NCBI RefSeq assembly: GCF_030010415.1
Contig: NZ_JASCSA010000006.1
Reading direction: 5' to 3' (one strand)
Source of the DNA: Cobetia amphilecti
Lineage (GTDB): Bacteria > Pseudomonadota > Gammaproteobacteria > Pseudomonadales > Halomonadaceae
DNA: 64,000 nucleotides
The position numbers and the translations under genes were made by a program. This document shows positions 35,279 to 43,699 of this stretch, one piece after another. Under the pieces are notes generated by a model, which had not been told where the DNA came from, did no database searches, and worked only from the letters and a program-made list of their open reading frames with translations. Position 1 is the stretch's first letter. Each line of letters opens with the position of its first letter.

Positions 35279-36358
35279 TCACTCGGCGCTGATGATGCCG
35301 CGGCGGATCTGGTCTTCCTCGATGGATTCGAACAGCGCCTTGAAGTTGCCCTCGCCGAAACCATCGTTGCCCTTGCGCTGGATGATCTCGAAGAAGATCG
35401 GCCCGATCACCGTCTCGGTGAAGATCTGCAACAGAATGCCCTCCCCCGGCGCGCCATCGACCAGCAGGTTCAATGCCTTGAGGTCCTCGACATTCTCTTC
35501 GTGGTTGGGCACCCGCGCATCGACCTTCTCATAATAGGTGGCCGGCGTGGTCAGGAAGGTGACGCCATTGGCCTTGAGCGCCTTGACGGTGGCATGGATA
35601 TCATCCGTCGCCATCGCCAGATGCTGGATACCCTCGCCATGGTATTCGCGGATGAATTCCGCGATCTGGGAGTCATCATCCGCTGACTCGTTGATGGGAA
35701 TGTGCATCTTGCCGCACGGTGCCGTCATCGCGCGCGAGAAGAGCCCGGTCATCTTGCCTTCGATATCGAAATAGCGGATCTCGCGGAAGTTGGCGATACG
35801 CGCATAGAAGTCGGCCCACACATCCATCTGGCCACGCCCGACATTGTGGGTCAGGTGATCCAGCGTATGCAGGCCGACACTGTTGGCATTCTCGATTGCG
35901 CCGTCGATGGCGACGAAGTCGGTATCGTAGATCGAGCGCTCGCGGTGATGGTCCACGAAGTACAGCACCGAACCGCCGATGCCTTGCACCGCGGGGATGC
36001 CTACCTCGCCCGGCCCGACCGGATGCTCGACGCTGCGCGCACCGTGCGCCAGGGCGTAGCGATGCGCCTGCTCGGCATCCGCCACGCGCCAGGCCATCGC
36101 ACAGGCACTCGGGCCGTGGATCGCCGCGAATTCCGCCGCCGGGCTGTTCGGCTCGGCGTTGAGCACCACATTGATGCCGTGCTGCTGGAACAGGAACACC
36201 TGCTTGGAGCGATGGCGACGGGTCTCGGTAAATCCGAGCTGGTTGAACAACTTGCGCAGGGCATCGATGCCGGCCGCATCCGGGGCCGTGAATTCGACGA
36301 ACTCGAAGCCGTCCGTGCCGATGGGATTGTGCTGTTCGATACGCGCCGGTGCGTTCAT
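35279..36358 (-). CDS. hpd: 4-hydroxyphenylpyruvate dioxygenase
   Basis: Hpd converts 4-hydroxyphenylpyruvate to homogentisate in tyrosine degradation, with Fe(II). The 359-residue sequence has two vicinal-oxygen-chelate domains. Iron ligands fit the His in HTLDHLTHNV, the His in GIQHLAMATDDI, and the Glu in FFEIIQRKGNDGFGEGNF near the C-terminus. Together with phhA and the aromatic aminotransferase at 49-51 kb it makes a Phe-to-homogentisate route, though it lies in a separate transcription unit. Confidence 0.97.
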   Translation of the reverse strand: MNAPARIEQHNPIGTDGFEFVEFTAPDAAGIDALRKLFNQLGFTETRRHRSKQVFLFQQHGINVVLNAEPNSPAAEFAAIHGPSACAMAWRVADAEQAHRYALAHGARSVEHPVGPGEVGIPAVQGIGGSVLYFVDHHRERSIYDTDFVAIDGAIENANSVGLHTLDHLTHNVGRGQMDVWADFYARIANFREIRYFDIEGKMTGLFSRAMTAPCGKMHIPINESADDDSQIAEFIREYHGEGIQHLAMATDDIHATVKALKANGVTFLTTPATYYEKVDARVPNHEENVEDLKALNLLVDGAPGEGILLQIFTETVIGPIFFEIIQRKGNDGFGEGNFKALFESIEEDQIRRGIISAE

Positions 36359-36714
36359 GAGGGGCTCCTGAGTCAGGCTGCCGACAGGGCAGGCAAGGTA
36401 GAGAAAAGGCGGGCAACATCTTTCACGACAGGCGAACTCATCGCGCCTCGCCTGTCGTGTCCCGATTCCGTTATCGGAAATCTATGCCTTGCCTGCCGCC
36501 CTGCCCATGCGCCTTGCGCCCTCATTGGTGCCGTGTCCGGCCTCCCCTCACGCCAGACATGTAACGAAACCCTGCCATGGCGCTGACGGCCATCTCGACA
36601 CTGCCCCCTCGGGGCGCTCCCTCTGCCGCCAGCGCCTGACACTGCGTCATGCTTTCTTTACACCTATCGGCGCGTCACGCCTGCTGTTGCCTCTTGCCCG
36701 TCTTGCGTTGGCCG
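36359..36714. other. 356-base gap upstream of hpd
   Basis: It lies between hpd and argO, both on the minus strand, and should contain the hpd promoter. The clear element is a long inverted repeat (36424-36459). No gene is supported. Confidence 0.45.
36424..36459. promoter_or_regulatory. 12-bp inverted repeat upstream of hpd
   Basis: CACGACAGGCGA and TCGCCTGTCGTG are perfect inverted arms separated by 12 bases, 66 bases upstream of the hpd start. There is no T-run on either side, so a regulator site or leader hairpin is more likely than a terminator for argO. Confidence 0.4.
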
Positions 36715-37320
36715 CTAGAGCCAGGCACCGCTGCCCAGCTGCCAGGCCACCCACAGCAGAATCGTGGCGATGAAGGCCTCGATGACCTGCCAGGCACGCG
36801 GACTGGTCAGACGTGGTGCCAGCCAACCGGCACATGCCACCAGACCGAAAAACCAGCCGAAGGAGGCCAGGCTCGCCCCGACGATGAAGCTTTGCGGGGA
36901 CGGCTGCTGCGCGCCGATCGCGCCCAGCATCACCAGCGTATCCAGATAGACCTGCGGGTTGAGCAGCGTGACGGCCAAGGTTGCCGCCAGCACCTTGCCG
37001 AGGTTGGCCTTGAGGGCGTTGCTGGCCGTCAGCTGGCCGCCAGTGCGCATGCGCCCCAACGCCTTGAGTGCCTGCCAGAGCAGAAACGCCACCCCGCCCC
37101 AGCGGGCAATGCTCATCAACAGCGGCGATTGCTGCATCAGCGCGCCCAGCCCGAGCACGCCGGCGATGATCAGCACGCCATCGCACAGCGCGCAGAGCCC
37201 CGCCACCCACCATTGATGCTCGCGCTTGAGACCCTGTCCCAACACGAAGGCGTTCTGCGCCCCGATGGCGATGATCAAGCCTGCGCCTACCCCTGCCCCA
37301 TTGAAGAATGACCACCACAT
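36715..37320 (-). CDS. argO: LysE/ArgO-family amino-acid exporter
   Basis: This family exports arginine or lysine. The 201-residue protein has about six membrane segments and the family N-terminus FFNGAGVGAGLIIAIGAQNA, with LLNPQVYLDTLVMLG in the middle. It is divergent from an ArgP-type LysR regulator across 135 bases, the classic lysE-lysG/argO-argP arrangement, so basic amino acids are the likely cargo. Confidence 0.92.
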   Translation of the reverse strand: MWWSFFNGAGVGAGLIIAIGAQNAFVLGQGLKREHQWWVAGLCALCDGVLIIAGVLGLGALMQQSPLLMSIARWGGVAFLLWQALKALGRMRTGGQLTASNALKANLGKVLAATLAVTLLNPQVYLDTLVMLGAIGAQQPSPQSFIVGASLASFGWFFGLVACAGWLAPRLTSPRAWQVIEAFIATILLWVAWQLGSGAWL

Positions 37321-37455
37321 ATCGCCTGTCCTTTCGTCGTGTCGTTGCCGTGACTGACGAGGTCTGCCACGGCTGTCAGTGCTGAGGCAGGCAGAGTACG
37401 CTAGGATGAATCCATCAAGGAAATTGATTCAGGGAATGGATCATAAGGAATACTG

Positions 37456-38394
37456 ATGCTGGACTATAAACTGCTGGAGGCGCTGGCGGCCGTCATCGAT
37501 CAGGCGGGCTTTGAACGCGGGGCGCGAGCACTGGGGCTGACGCAGTCAGCGGTCTCGCAGCGCATCAAGTTGCTGGAGGCACGGCTGGGGCAGCCGGTAC
37601 TGGTGCGTACACCGCGGCTGGGGCCGACACCGCTCGGGCGGCGCCTGCTCAATCATGTCCAGCAGGTGCGTCTGCTGGAGCATGATCTGCTCGACCAGAT
37701 TCCCGCCCTCGGCGAGAGCGAGCAGCGACTGCGCATCGCCATCAATGCCGATTCGCTGGCCACCTGGTGGCCGACCGTCACCGGCAGTTTCTGTCGCGAG
37801 CGTGACCTGTTGCTGGACATGCTGGTGGAGGATCAGGAAGTGGCGCTCAGGCGCATGCGCGATGGAGAAGTCGCGGGCTGCATCTGTGCCACGCCGCGCC
37901 CGGTGCAGGGTGCGCGCTCCCACCCGCTGGGCAGCATGCGCTATCGGGCGCTGGCCAGCCCGGACTTCGTGCAGCGCCATATCGCGAAGAAAGGCCACGC
38001 CATCCCGCCCCTTATGCCGGCCGAGACCCTGCGCAGCATGCCCGCCATCGTCTATGGCCGTGATGACCGCCTGCAGCACCGGCTGTTGTCGACCATGGGC
38101 TTCGATGAGCCCTTCCCCCACCACCTCTGCCCGTCGTCGGAGGGTTTCGTGCGTCTGGCCTTGAGCGGCATGGGCTACGGCATGATTCCCGAGCAGCAGG
38201 CGGCGCATCTGCTGGCCAGTGGTGAGCTGGTGGATATCGCGCCGAACCATGCCCTGGATGTGCCGCTTTACTGGCATCACTGGCGCCACGGTGGCAGCAC
38301 GCTGGACAAGCTCACCGACCATCTGCTGCGGGAATGTGCCACGGTATTGCGCCCGATGCCGGAGCAGGAGACACCCCGCCCCGGCATGCTGTGA
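37456..38394 (+). CDS. argP: LysR-family regulator ArgP
   Basis: ArgP activates argO in response to arginine and is antagonised by lysine. The 312-residue protein has an N-terminal helix-turn-helix (GFERGARALGLTQSAVSQRI) with the ArgP-typical start MLDYKLLEALAAV, followed by the effector domain. The divergent gap contains ATTGATTCAGGGAAT, which has the T-N11-A shape of a LysR site. It converges on argE with a 42-base gap. Confidence 0.92.
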   Translation: MLDYKLLEALAAVIDQAGFERGARALGLTQSAVSQRIKLLEARLGQPVLVRTPRLGPTPLGRRLLNHVQQVRLLEHDLLDQIPALGESEQRLRIAINADSLATWWPTVTGSFCRERDLLLDMLVEDQEVALRRMRDGEVAGCICATPRPVQGARSHPLGSMRYRALASPDFVQRHIAKKGHAIPPLMPAETLRSMPAIVYGRDDRLQHRLLSTMGFDEPFPHHLCPSSEGFVRLALSGMGYGMIPEQQAAHLLASGELVDIAPNHALDVPLYWHHWRHGGSTLDKLTDHLLRECATVLRPMPEQETPRPGML

Positions 38395-38436
38395 GAGCGC
38401 GTGTCAGTCATGCATCAGGCCCGGCAAAAAGGGGGC

Positions 38437-39675
38437 TCAGCCGCCCTGTTGCTCACGCACCAGCTGGGCCAGGAAGCGATCACAGGCCGCCAGCTGGCTG
38501 AGCTCGATGTACTCGTTGGCCTGATGCGCGACCCCGATGGAGCCTGGTCCGCAGACCACCGTCGGCCAGCCTTCGCTCTGGAACTGTCCCGCCTCCGTGG
38601 TGTACGCCACGGCCTCGCTGGGCCGCTCATCGCCCAGCAGACGCTGGCAGAGGCGAATGGCCGGATCCCGATCGCCATGCCCGAGTGACGGCACCGTTTC
38701 CACCGTGCGTTCGCTACGAATCGCCACTTCTGGCGCCCGCTCCCGATAGGGAGCGACCAGACGCTCGGCGTGGGCATCGATCTCCGCCAGCATCGCCTCG
38801 ACATCCTCGCCCGGCAGATGGCGCAGCTCCCAGTCGAAGATGCACTCCCCGGCGGTGATGTTGACCGCCGTGCCCCCCTCGATGCGCCCGACGTGCAGGC
38901 TGGCGTGGGGCACATCGAAACGCTCGTCCAGATGACCGCAGTCGATGCGCGCCTGCATGCGATCCTCGATGAAGGTCACCATGCGCGCCGCCAGATGGAT
39001 GGCGCTCACCCCCTGATAGACCAGGCTGGAATGCGACGGCTTGCCGGTCACCGTGGTGCGCAGATCGGTAATGCCCTTGTGGGCATCGACGATGGCCATC
39101 ATGGTCGGCTCGCCCACCAGCACCGCCGCCGGACGCGGCAGGCGGTCACGCAGGCGCGCGATCATGCGCGGCGCGCCCAGACACCCGATCTCCTCGTCAT
39201 AGGAAAAGGCAAGAATCACCGGCCTTTTCAGCGTGCCCGCACGCTGGGCATTCACCAGCGCCGGCACCGCCGCCATGCAGCAGGCGATGAAGCCCTTCAT
39301 GTCGGCGGAACCGCGCCCATGAAGGCGACCCTCGTCCTCACGCAGCGTGAAGGGATCGCTGTCCCAGGCCTGACCCTCCACCGGCACCACATCGGTGTGC
39401 CCGGAGAGCACCACGCCGCCCTCGACCTCCGGCCCGATCACCGCCAGCAGATTGGCCTTGTCGCCGCCATCATTGTGGATGACCTCGGCACTGACACCGA
39501 CCACTTCCAGGGCGTCGCGCAGGCAATGGATCAACGCCAGATTCGACTCGCGCGACACGGTATTGAAGCTGACCAGATGCGCCAGCCAGTCGCGGCTATT
39601 GGGCCAGTCGGAAAAATCGGCATGCTGTGGCATCAGGCTGGCGGTATTGGCGATGGGGGACGCTGAAGCGGACAT
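38437..39675 (-). CDS. argE: acetylornithine deacetylase
   Basis: ArgE removes the acetyl group from N-acetylornithine in arginine synthesis. This M20-family enzyme has LSGHTDVVPV with a metal His, GRGSADMKGFIA with the bridging Asp, and the Glu pair in SYDEEIGCLGAP. At 412 residues it is slightly longer than E. coli ArgE. Two ATGs stand six bases apart; 39675 is favoured since AGGA then has normal spacing, while for 39681 it would touch the start codon. Position next to argP/argO fits arginine metabolism. Confidence 0.9.
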   Translation of the reverse strand: MSASASPIANTASLMPQHADFSDWPNSRDWLAHLVSFNTVSRESNLALIHCLRDALEVVGVSAEVIHNDGGDKANLLAVIGPEVEGGVVLSGHTDVVPVEGQAWDSDPFTLREDEGRLHGRGSADMKGFIACCMAAVPALVNAQRAGTLKRPVILAFSYDEEIGCLGAPRMIARLRDRLPRPAAVLVGEPTMMAIVDAHKGITDLRTTVTGKPSHSSLVYQGVSAIHLAARMVTFIEDRMQARIDCGHLDERFDVPHASLHVGRIEGGTAVNITAGECIFDWELRHLPGEDVEAMLAEIDAHAERLVAPYRERAPEVAIRSERTVETVPSLGHGDRDPAIRLCQRLLGDERPSEAVAYTTEAGQFQSEGWPTVVCGPGSIGVAHQANEYIELSQLAACDRFLAQLVREQQGG

Positions 39676-39810
39676 GGGCATTCCTGTGCAGATACATCAG
39701 AGCGGAGAGCACCACGCGCAGCGCGCTGGCCTCATATGCCCACCGGTATAGCGCAGCGCCTCTTCGACAACAAGGGCCTGGCTGCAACATCCGCCTGGCA
39801 GGCACGCTTC

Positions 39811-39860
39811 AAAAAAGACGACGCTGCCACACCCGATGAAAGGGCGTGGCAGCGTCGTCT
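39811..39860 (-). terminator. strong terminator after the formaldehyde dehydrogenase gene
   Basis: A perfect 15-bp stem (39816-39830 with 39846-39860) is followed on the minus strand by six T residues, 47 bases after the fdhA stop. Confidence 0.92.
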
Positions 39861-39906
39861 GTGGCGACAGAACTCCGCTACGGGCGGGAGTCAGCCCGTG
39901 ATGGCA

Positions 39907-41115
39907 TCAGGCGGCACGGCCGTTGCGCACCATGGCGTGGGGGTCGATGACGAATTTCTTGGCAGCGCCGCCATCGAAGTCCGCATAGCCCTGCGGCGCT
40001 TCTTCCAGACTGATGACCTGCACATTGACCGCATCGGCGATATTGACGCGCCCGAACAGGATCGCCTGCATCAGCGGGCGGTGATACTTCATCACCGGGC
40101 ACTGGCCCGTGTGCAGCGAGTGGGACTTGGCCCAGCCCAGCCCGAAGCGCATCGACAGCGCCCCGACCTTGGCGGCCTCATCCTCGGCGCCCGGGTCTTC
40201 GGTGACATAGAGACCGGGGATACCGATCTGGCCGCCGGCACGCGTCAGCGCCATCGCCGAGTTGAGCACCGTGGCCGGCTGCTCGCGGCCGTGATCACAA
40301 CCACAGCCATGCGCCTCGAAGCCGACGCAGTCGACGAAGCAATCCACTTCGCGCTCGCCGAGAATCACCTCGACCTTGTCTTCCATCGAACCTTCCTGAC
40401 GCAGATCGATGGTCTCGCAGCCGAAGCTCTCGGCCTGCTGCAAACGCTCGGGGATCATGTCGCCGACGATGACACAGGCCGCACCCAGCAGCTGGGCGGA
40501 CACGGCCGCCGCCAGCCCGACCGGCCCGGCACCCGCGATATACACCGTGGAGCCCGGCCCGACACCCGCGGTCACACAGCCGTGGAAGCCGGTGGGGAAG
40601 ATATCGGACAGCAGCGTCAGATCACGGATCTTCTCCATCGCCTGGTCGGCATCCGGGAACTTGAGCAGGTTGAAGTCGGCATAGGGCACCATGACGTAAT
40701 CTGTCTGACCGCCAGTCCAGCCACCCATGTCGACATAGCCGTAGGCCGCGCCGGGACGCGCCGGATTGACGTTCAGACAGATCCCCGTCTTGCCTTCCTT
40801 GCAGTTGCGGCAGCGGCCGCAGGCGATGTTGAAGGGGACCGAGACGATGTCACCGACCTTGATGAATTCCACATCGCGCCCGGCCTCGACGACCAGACCG
40901 GTGATCTCGTGGCCCAGTACCAGACCCTGAGGCGCCGTGGTGCGGCCACGCACCATGTGCTGATCACTGCCGCAGATATTGGTCGAGACGACCTTGAGAA
41001 TGACCCCGTGTTCACATTTGCGATTTCCCAGCGCCAGGGTCGGATAGTCCAGTGATTCGACACTCACCTTCCCCGCTCCCTGGTATACGACTCCGCGATT
41101 GGCATTGGCTGACAT
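39907..41115 (-). CDS. fdhA: glutathione-independent formaldehyde dehydrogenase
   Basis: This zinc alcohol-dehydrogenase-family enzyme oxidises formaldehyde with NAD without added glutathione. The 402-residue protein has catalytic-zinc motif NICGSDQHM, GHEITGLVVEAG, the structural-zinc loop CGRCRNCKEGKTGIC, and the nucleotide fold IAGAGPVGLAAA. The closest family member I recall is P. putida FdhA; the match in length and the HGCGCDHG insert support it. An unusually symmetric sequence lies upstream (41276-41313). Confidence 0.93.
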   Translation of the reverse strand: MSANANRGVVYQGAGKVSVESLDYPTLALGNRKCEHGVILKVVSTNICGSDQHMVRGRTTAPQGLVLGHEITGLVVEAGRDVEFIKVGDIVSVPFNIACGRCRNCKEGKTGICLNVNPARPGAAYGYVDMGGWTGGQTDYVMVPYADFNLLKFPDADQAMEKIRDLTLLSDIFPTGFHGCVTAGVGPGSTVYIAGAGPVGLAAAVSAQLLGAACVIVGDMIPERLQQAESFGCETIDLRQEGSMEDKVEVILGEREVDCFVDCVGFEAHGCGCDHGREQPATVLNSAMALTRAGGQIGIPGLYVTEDPGAEDEAAKVGALSMRFGLGWAKSHSLHTGQCPVMKYHRPLMQAILFGRVNIADAVNVQVISLEEAPQGYADFDGGAAKKFVIDPHAMVRNGRAA

Positions 41116-41275
41116 GACGTGCTCCTGGCTGGCATGGGGTTTGGCAGGTGGCCAGCGTCAGGCAGACAAGCTGGCTTGCGCCGCCCGTCACTTTTCCTGC
41201 ACCGGCCACCAGCCCCCGGTCGGTGGCGTCCAACCGGTAGGGCTTATGCAGACTAGGTCAGTTGTCACAGGTTGG

Positions 41276-41313
41276 CTGTCCAGATGAGGCATCGACATGC
41301 CTAAATGAGACAG
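41276..41313. promoter_or_regulatory. 38-bp nested inverted repeat upstream of fdhA
   Basis: Outer arms CTGTC and GACAG and inner arms AGGCAT and ATGCCT are placed symmetrically around a CGAC centre, with six bases between inner and outer arms on both sides. The site is about 160 bases upstream of the fdhA start, suitable for a dimeric regulator. Confidence 0.4.
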
Positions 41314-41498
41314 TTCACGACCAAAGTGTCACTTCGGTTGCCCGCAAGCCCACGCGCCAGTGCCCCCGTGCCTCTGCTGTTGGCGGCAGGCGACAGCCAG
41401 CGTCGATGCATCTCGACACTTGAAGCACGCGCCCATACCCCCCAGTACTGATGTCAGCGTCATCTTGACGACAGATATTGCGACCCGAGCCCGTTTAC

Positions 41499-41550
41499 GA
41501 CGGCTCTGGAAGACAGCTTTGAACGACAGCTCTGAAAGACACTTCAAGGA
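41499..41550 (+). repeat. 13-bp repeats upstream of the lipoprotein gene
   Basis: Units GACGGCTCTGGAA, GACAGCTTTGAAC, GACAGCTCTGAAA and a weaker GACACTTCAAGGA. The last unit merges into the ribosome binding site. Confidence 0.7.
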
Positions 41551-41556
41551 GAGATC

Positions 41557-41934
41557 ATGACCCTGACATCCAACGCCCTGCGCAATTCCTGCATGACCCT
41601 GGCCCTCGTCGGTTCCGCCTTCATCGCCGGTTGCGGCAACACCAGCGTGATCGAGAAGCAGGACACGCGCTACGAAGTCAGCGCCGTCGATGAAGACCGC
41701 GATGATGCCATCGCACAGGTCAAGGAACGCGCGCTCGAGGTGTGTGAAGAACAGGACCGCGACAAGTACGATGTGCTCGACTCGCGCGTCTTCGGCCCGC
41801 ACGACGCCACCGCCAAGGCCGCCGATGGCAATGACCAGCTGGAAGGTGGCACCGTCAATGAAGACACCGAAATGGCTGCCGCCACCCATGAAGGCGAAGG
41901 CTACAAGGTCGTCTGGACCGTGCGCTGCCGCTGA
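41557..41934 (+). CDS. small putative lipoprotein, function unknown
   Basis: The 125-residue protein has a signal peptide with lipobox around residues 22-26 (FIAGCGN), then an acidic soluble region (RYEVSAVDEDRDDAIAQVKE) and ends with VVWTVRCR. Two further cysteines are present in the mature part (EVCEEQ and the penultimate residue), which could form a disulfide. I do not recognise a family. It stands alone between an AGGAGAG ribosome binding site and a terminator. Confidence 0.8.
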   Translation: MTLTSNALRNSCMTLALVGSAFIAGCGNTSVIEKQDTRYEVSAVDEDRDDAIAQVKERALEVCEEQDRDKYDVLDSRVFGPHDATAKAADGNDQLEGGTVNEDTEMAAATHEGEGYKVVWTVRCR

Positions 41935-42022
41935 GGCGTTCAGTCGTCAGGTAGCGTGACCTGACAGCGCGACCGAACGCGAAAGCGAAAGTCGCAACGA
42001 CGGCGAAAGCGCAGCATCCGGC

Positions 42023-42050
42023 AGAAAGCCGCCCCCAGGGGCGGCTTTCT
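42023..42050 (+). terminator. terminator after the lipoprotein gene
   Basis: AGAAAGCCGCC pairs with GGCGGCTTTCT, followed by TTG; about 90 bases after the stop. Confidence 0.85.
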
Positions 42051-42311
42051 TGCGTTCCGACACCAGGCGAGGACCCAGGGAAACCGACACTGCGGCACTT
42101 GAGTTCCAAGGCCGCAACCATCGGTTGCCCCAGAAATCAGTCAATTGCGTCACCGCATTAGACGACTCTTGACTATGCTGAGATGAAAGCTGTCCCAGCG
42201 CCGCCCCTGATCGCCGCGTATATCTGGTGAAAAAAGTTGTTACCAGCCACCCGGCTTGCACGCTGGGGCGACTCGGACGCTAAACCTGCATGAGCCTGGT
42301 TGCATGAGGCA

Positions 42312-42367
42312 CGCGACATGAACCTCGCTGCATGAACATCGCTGCATAAAGCTCGCGCATTGCCATG
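42312..42367 (+). repeat. 14-bp repeats upstream of cfa
   Basis: Units CGCGACATGAACCT, CGCTGCATGAACAT, CGCTGCATAAAGCT and CGCGCATTGCCATG run head to tail in the cfa leader region. Confidence 0.65.
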
Positions 42368-42474
42368 CGAGACGTTCGACAGCCCTATCGCCCGGGGACT
42401 GTCGATCACTGCCATACGCCATGACGAACCCATCAGGACTCTCTGCGCCCGCGCGCCGTCAAGGAGGCTTTTCC

Positions 42475-43653
42475 ATGAGCATCGAACAACGCCTGGCCCC
42501 CGTTGCACTCCCCGACACCCGTCATCGACGCACCGTCGAACATCTGCTGGCAGGTTCCGGCGTCAGGCTCAACGGGCCCGATCCCTGGGACATTCGCGTT
42601 CGCCATCCGGACCTCTTCCGGCGGGTGCTGCAGCAAGGCAGCCTGGGACTGGGCGAGGCTTACATGGAAGGCTGGTGGGACTGCGAGCAGATCGACGAGA
42701 TGATCTGTCGCCTGCTGCGACATGGCCTGGGCAGCCGCGCCCACACCACCAGCGAGCGCATCGCCTATCGGCTGCAGGCCGGGGTGATCAACCTGCAGAG
42801 CCGCCGCCGCGCCGGCGTGGTCGGCAAGGTGCATTATGACTTCGGCAATGACCTCTTCACGCGCATGCTGGATGACACCCTGTGCTACAGCTGCGGCTAC
42901 TGGAAAGACCTGCCGGTGAGCGCGGAGAACCTGGGCAAGGCGCAACAGGCCAAGCTGGATCTGGTGTGTCGCAAGCTGGGGCTCACGCCCGGCATGCGCC
43001 TGCTGGATATCGGCTGTGGCTGGGGGAGCCTTGCAGCCTACGCCGCACGCCATTACGGCGTGGAGGTCGTCGGTATCACCATCTCCGCCGAACAGGCCGC
43101 GCTGGCGCGTGAGCATTGCGCAGGGCTACCGGTGGAAATCCTGCTCAAGGACTATCGCGACCCTGACTTCCGGCGCACGATTGGTAGCTTTGATGCCATC
43201 GCCTCGATTGGCATGTTCGAACACGTCGGCCACAAGAACTACGCCACCTACTTTGCCCATGCCGCGCACCTGCTGCGTCCCGGCGGACGCTTCGTGCTGC
43301 ATACCATCGGCTCCAACCAGAGTGATATCTCGGCCGACCCCTGGGTCAACCGCTATATCTTCCCCAATGGCGTGCTGCCCAGCGCCAGTCAGCTGGTACG
43401 CGCCAGCGAAGCGCATCTGGTGATGGAGGACTGGCACAACTTCGGCGCCGACTACGATCCGACATTGATGGCGTGGCGCGCCAATCTCGACCAGCACTGG
43501 CATGAGCTGGCCGATACCTATTCACCGCGCGACAAGCGCATGTTCAAGTACTATCTCGGCGCCTGCGCAGGCGCCTTCCGCGCCCGCCAGCTGCAGCTGT
43601 GGCAGGTGGTGTTCACCCACGGCACCGCAGGGCGCTACGACGCGCCACGCTGA
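42475..43653 (+). CDS. cfa: cyclopropane-fatty-acyl-phospholipid synthase
   Basis: Cfa methylenates unsaturated phospholipid acyl chains using S-adenosylmethionine. The 392-residue protein has an N-terminal lipid-binding part (GSLGLGEAYMEGWWDCEQID), the block VHYDFGNDLFTRMLDDTLCYSCGYW, the SAM motif LLDIGCGWGSLAAYAA, and MFEHVGHKNY. ATG 42475 has AAGGAGG eight bases upstream; the earlier ATG 42421 does not. Cfa is often stress or stationary-phase induced; a CTATGCT box at 42173 could be a sigma-S-type -10 but no -35 is visible. Confidence 0.96.
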   Translation: MSIEQRLAPVALPDTRHRRTVEHLLAGSGVRLNGPDPWDIRVRHPDLFRRVLQQGSLGLGEAYMEGWWDCEQIDEMICRLLRHGLGSRAHTTSERIAYRLQAGVINLQSRRRAGVVGKVHYDFGNDLFTRMLDDTLCYSCGYWKDLPVSAENLGKAQQAKLDLVCRKLGLTPGMRLLDIGCGWGSLAAYAARHYGVEVVGITISAEQAALAREHCAGLPVEILLKDYRDPDFRRTIGSFDAIASIGMFEHVGHKNYATYFAHAAHLLRPGGRFVLHTIGSNQSDISADPWVNRYIFPNGVLPSASQLVRASEAHLVMEDWHNFGADYDPTLMAWRANLDQHWHELADTYSPRDKRMFKYYLGACAGAFRARQLQLWQVVFTHGTAGRYDAPR

Positions 43654-43699
43654 TTTGCCGCTCGCGGGGCGCCGGCAGTCTCGACCGGCGACAACTGTC

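Larger units (their letters stand above)
41116..41556. other. 441-base divergent gap between fdhA and the lipoprotein gene
   Basis: It contains the nested inverted repeat and, near the lipoprotein gene, the 13-bp repeat array at 41499-41550. AGGAGAG precedes the lipoprotein ATG. No other gene is supported. Confidence 0.45.

Noticed and set aside
35322..35336. GTTCGAATCC on the minus strand, resembling a tRNA T-loop
   Set aside because: It lies inside the hpd coding region and no cloverleaf surrounds it.
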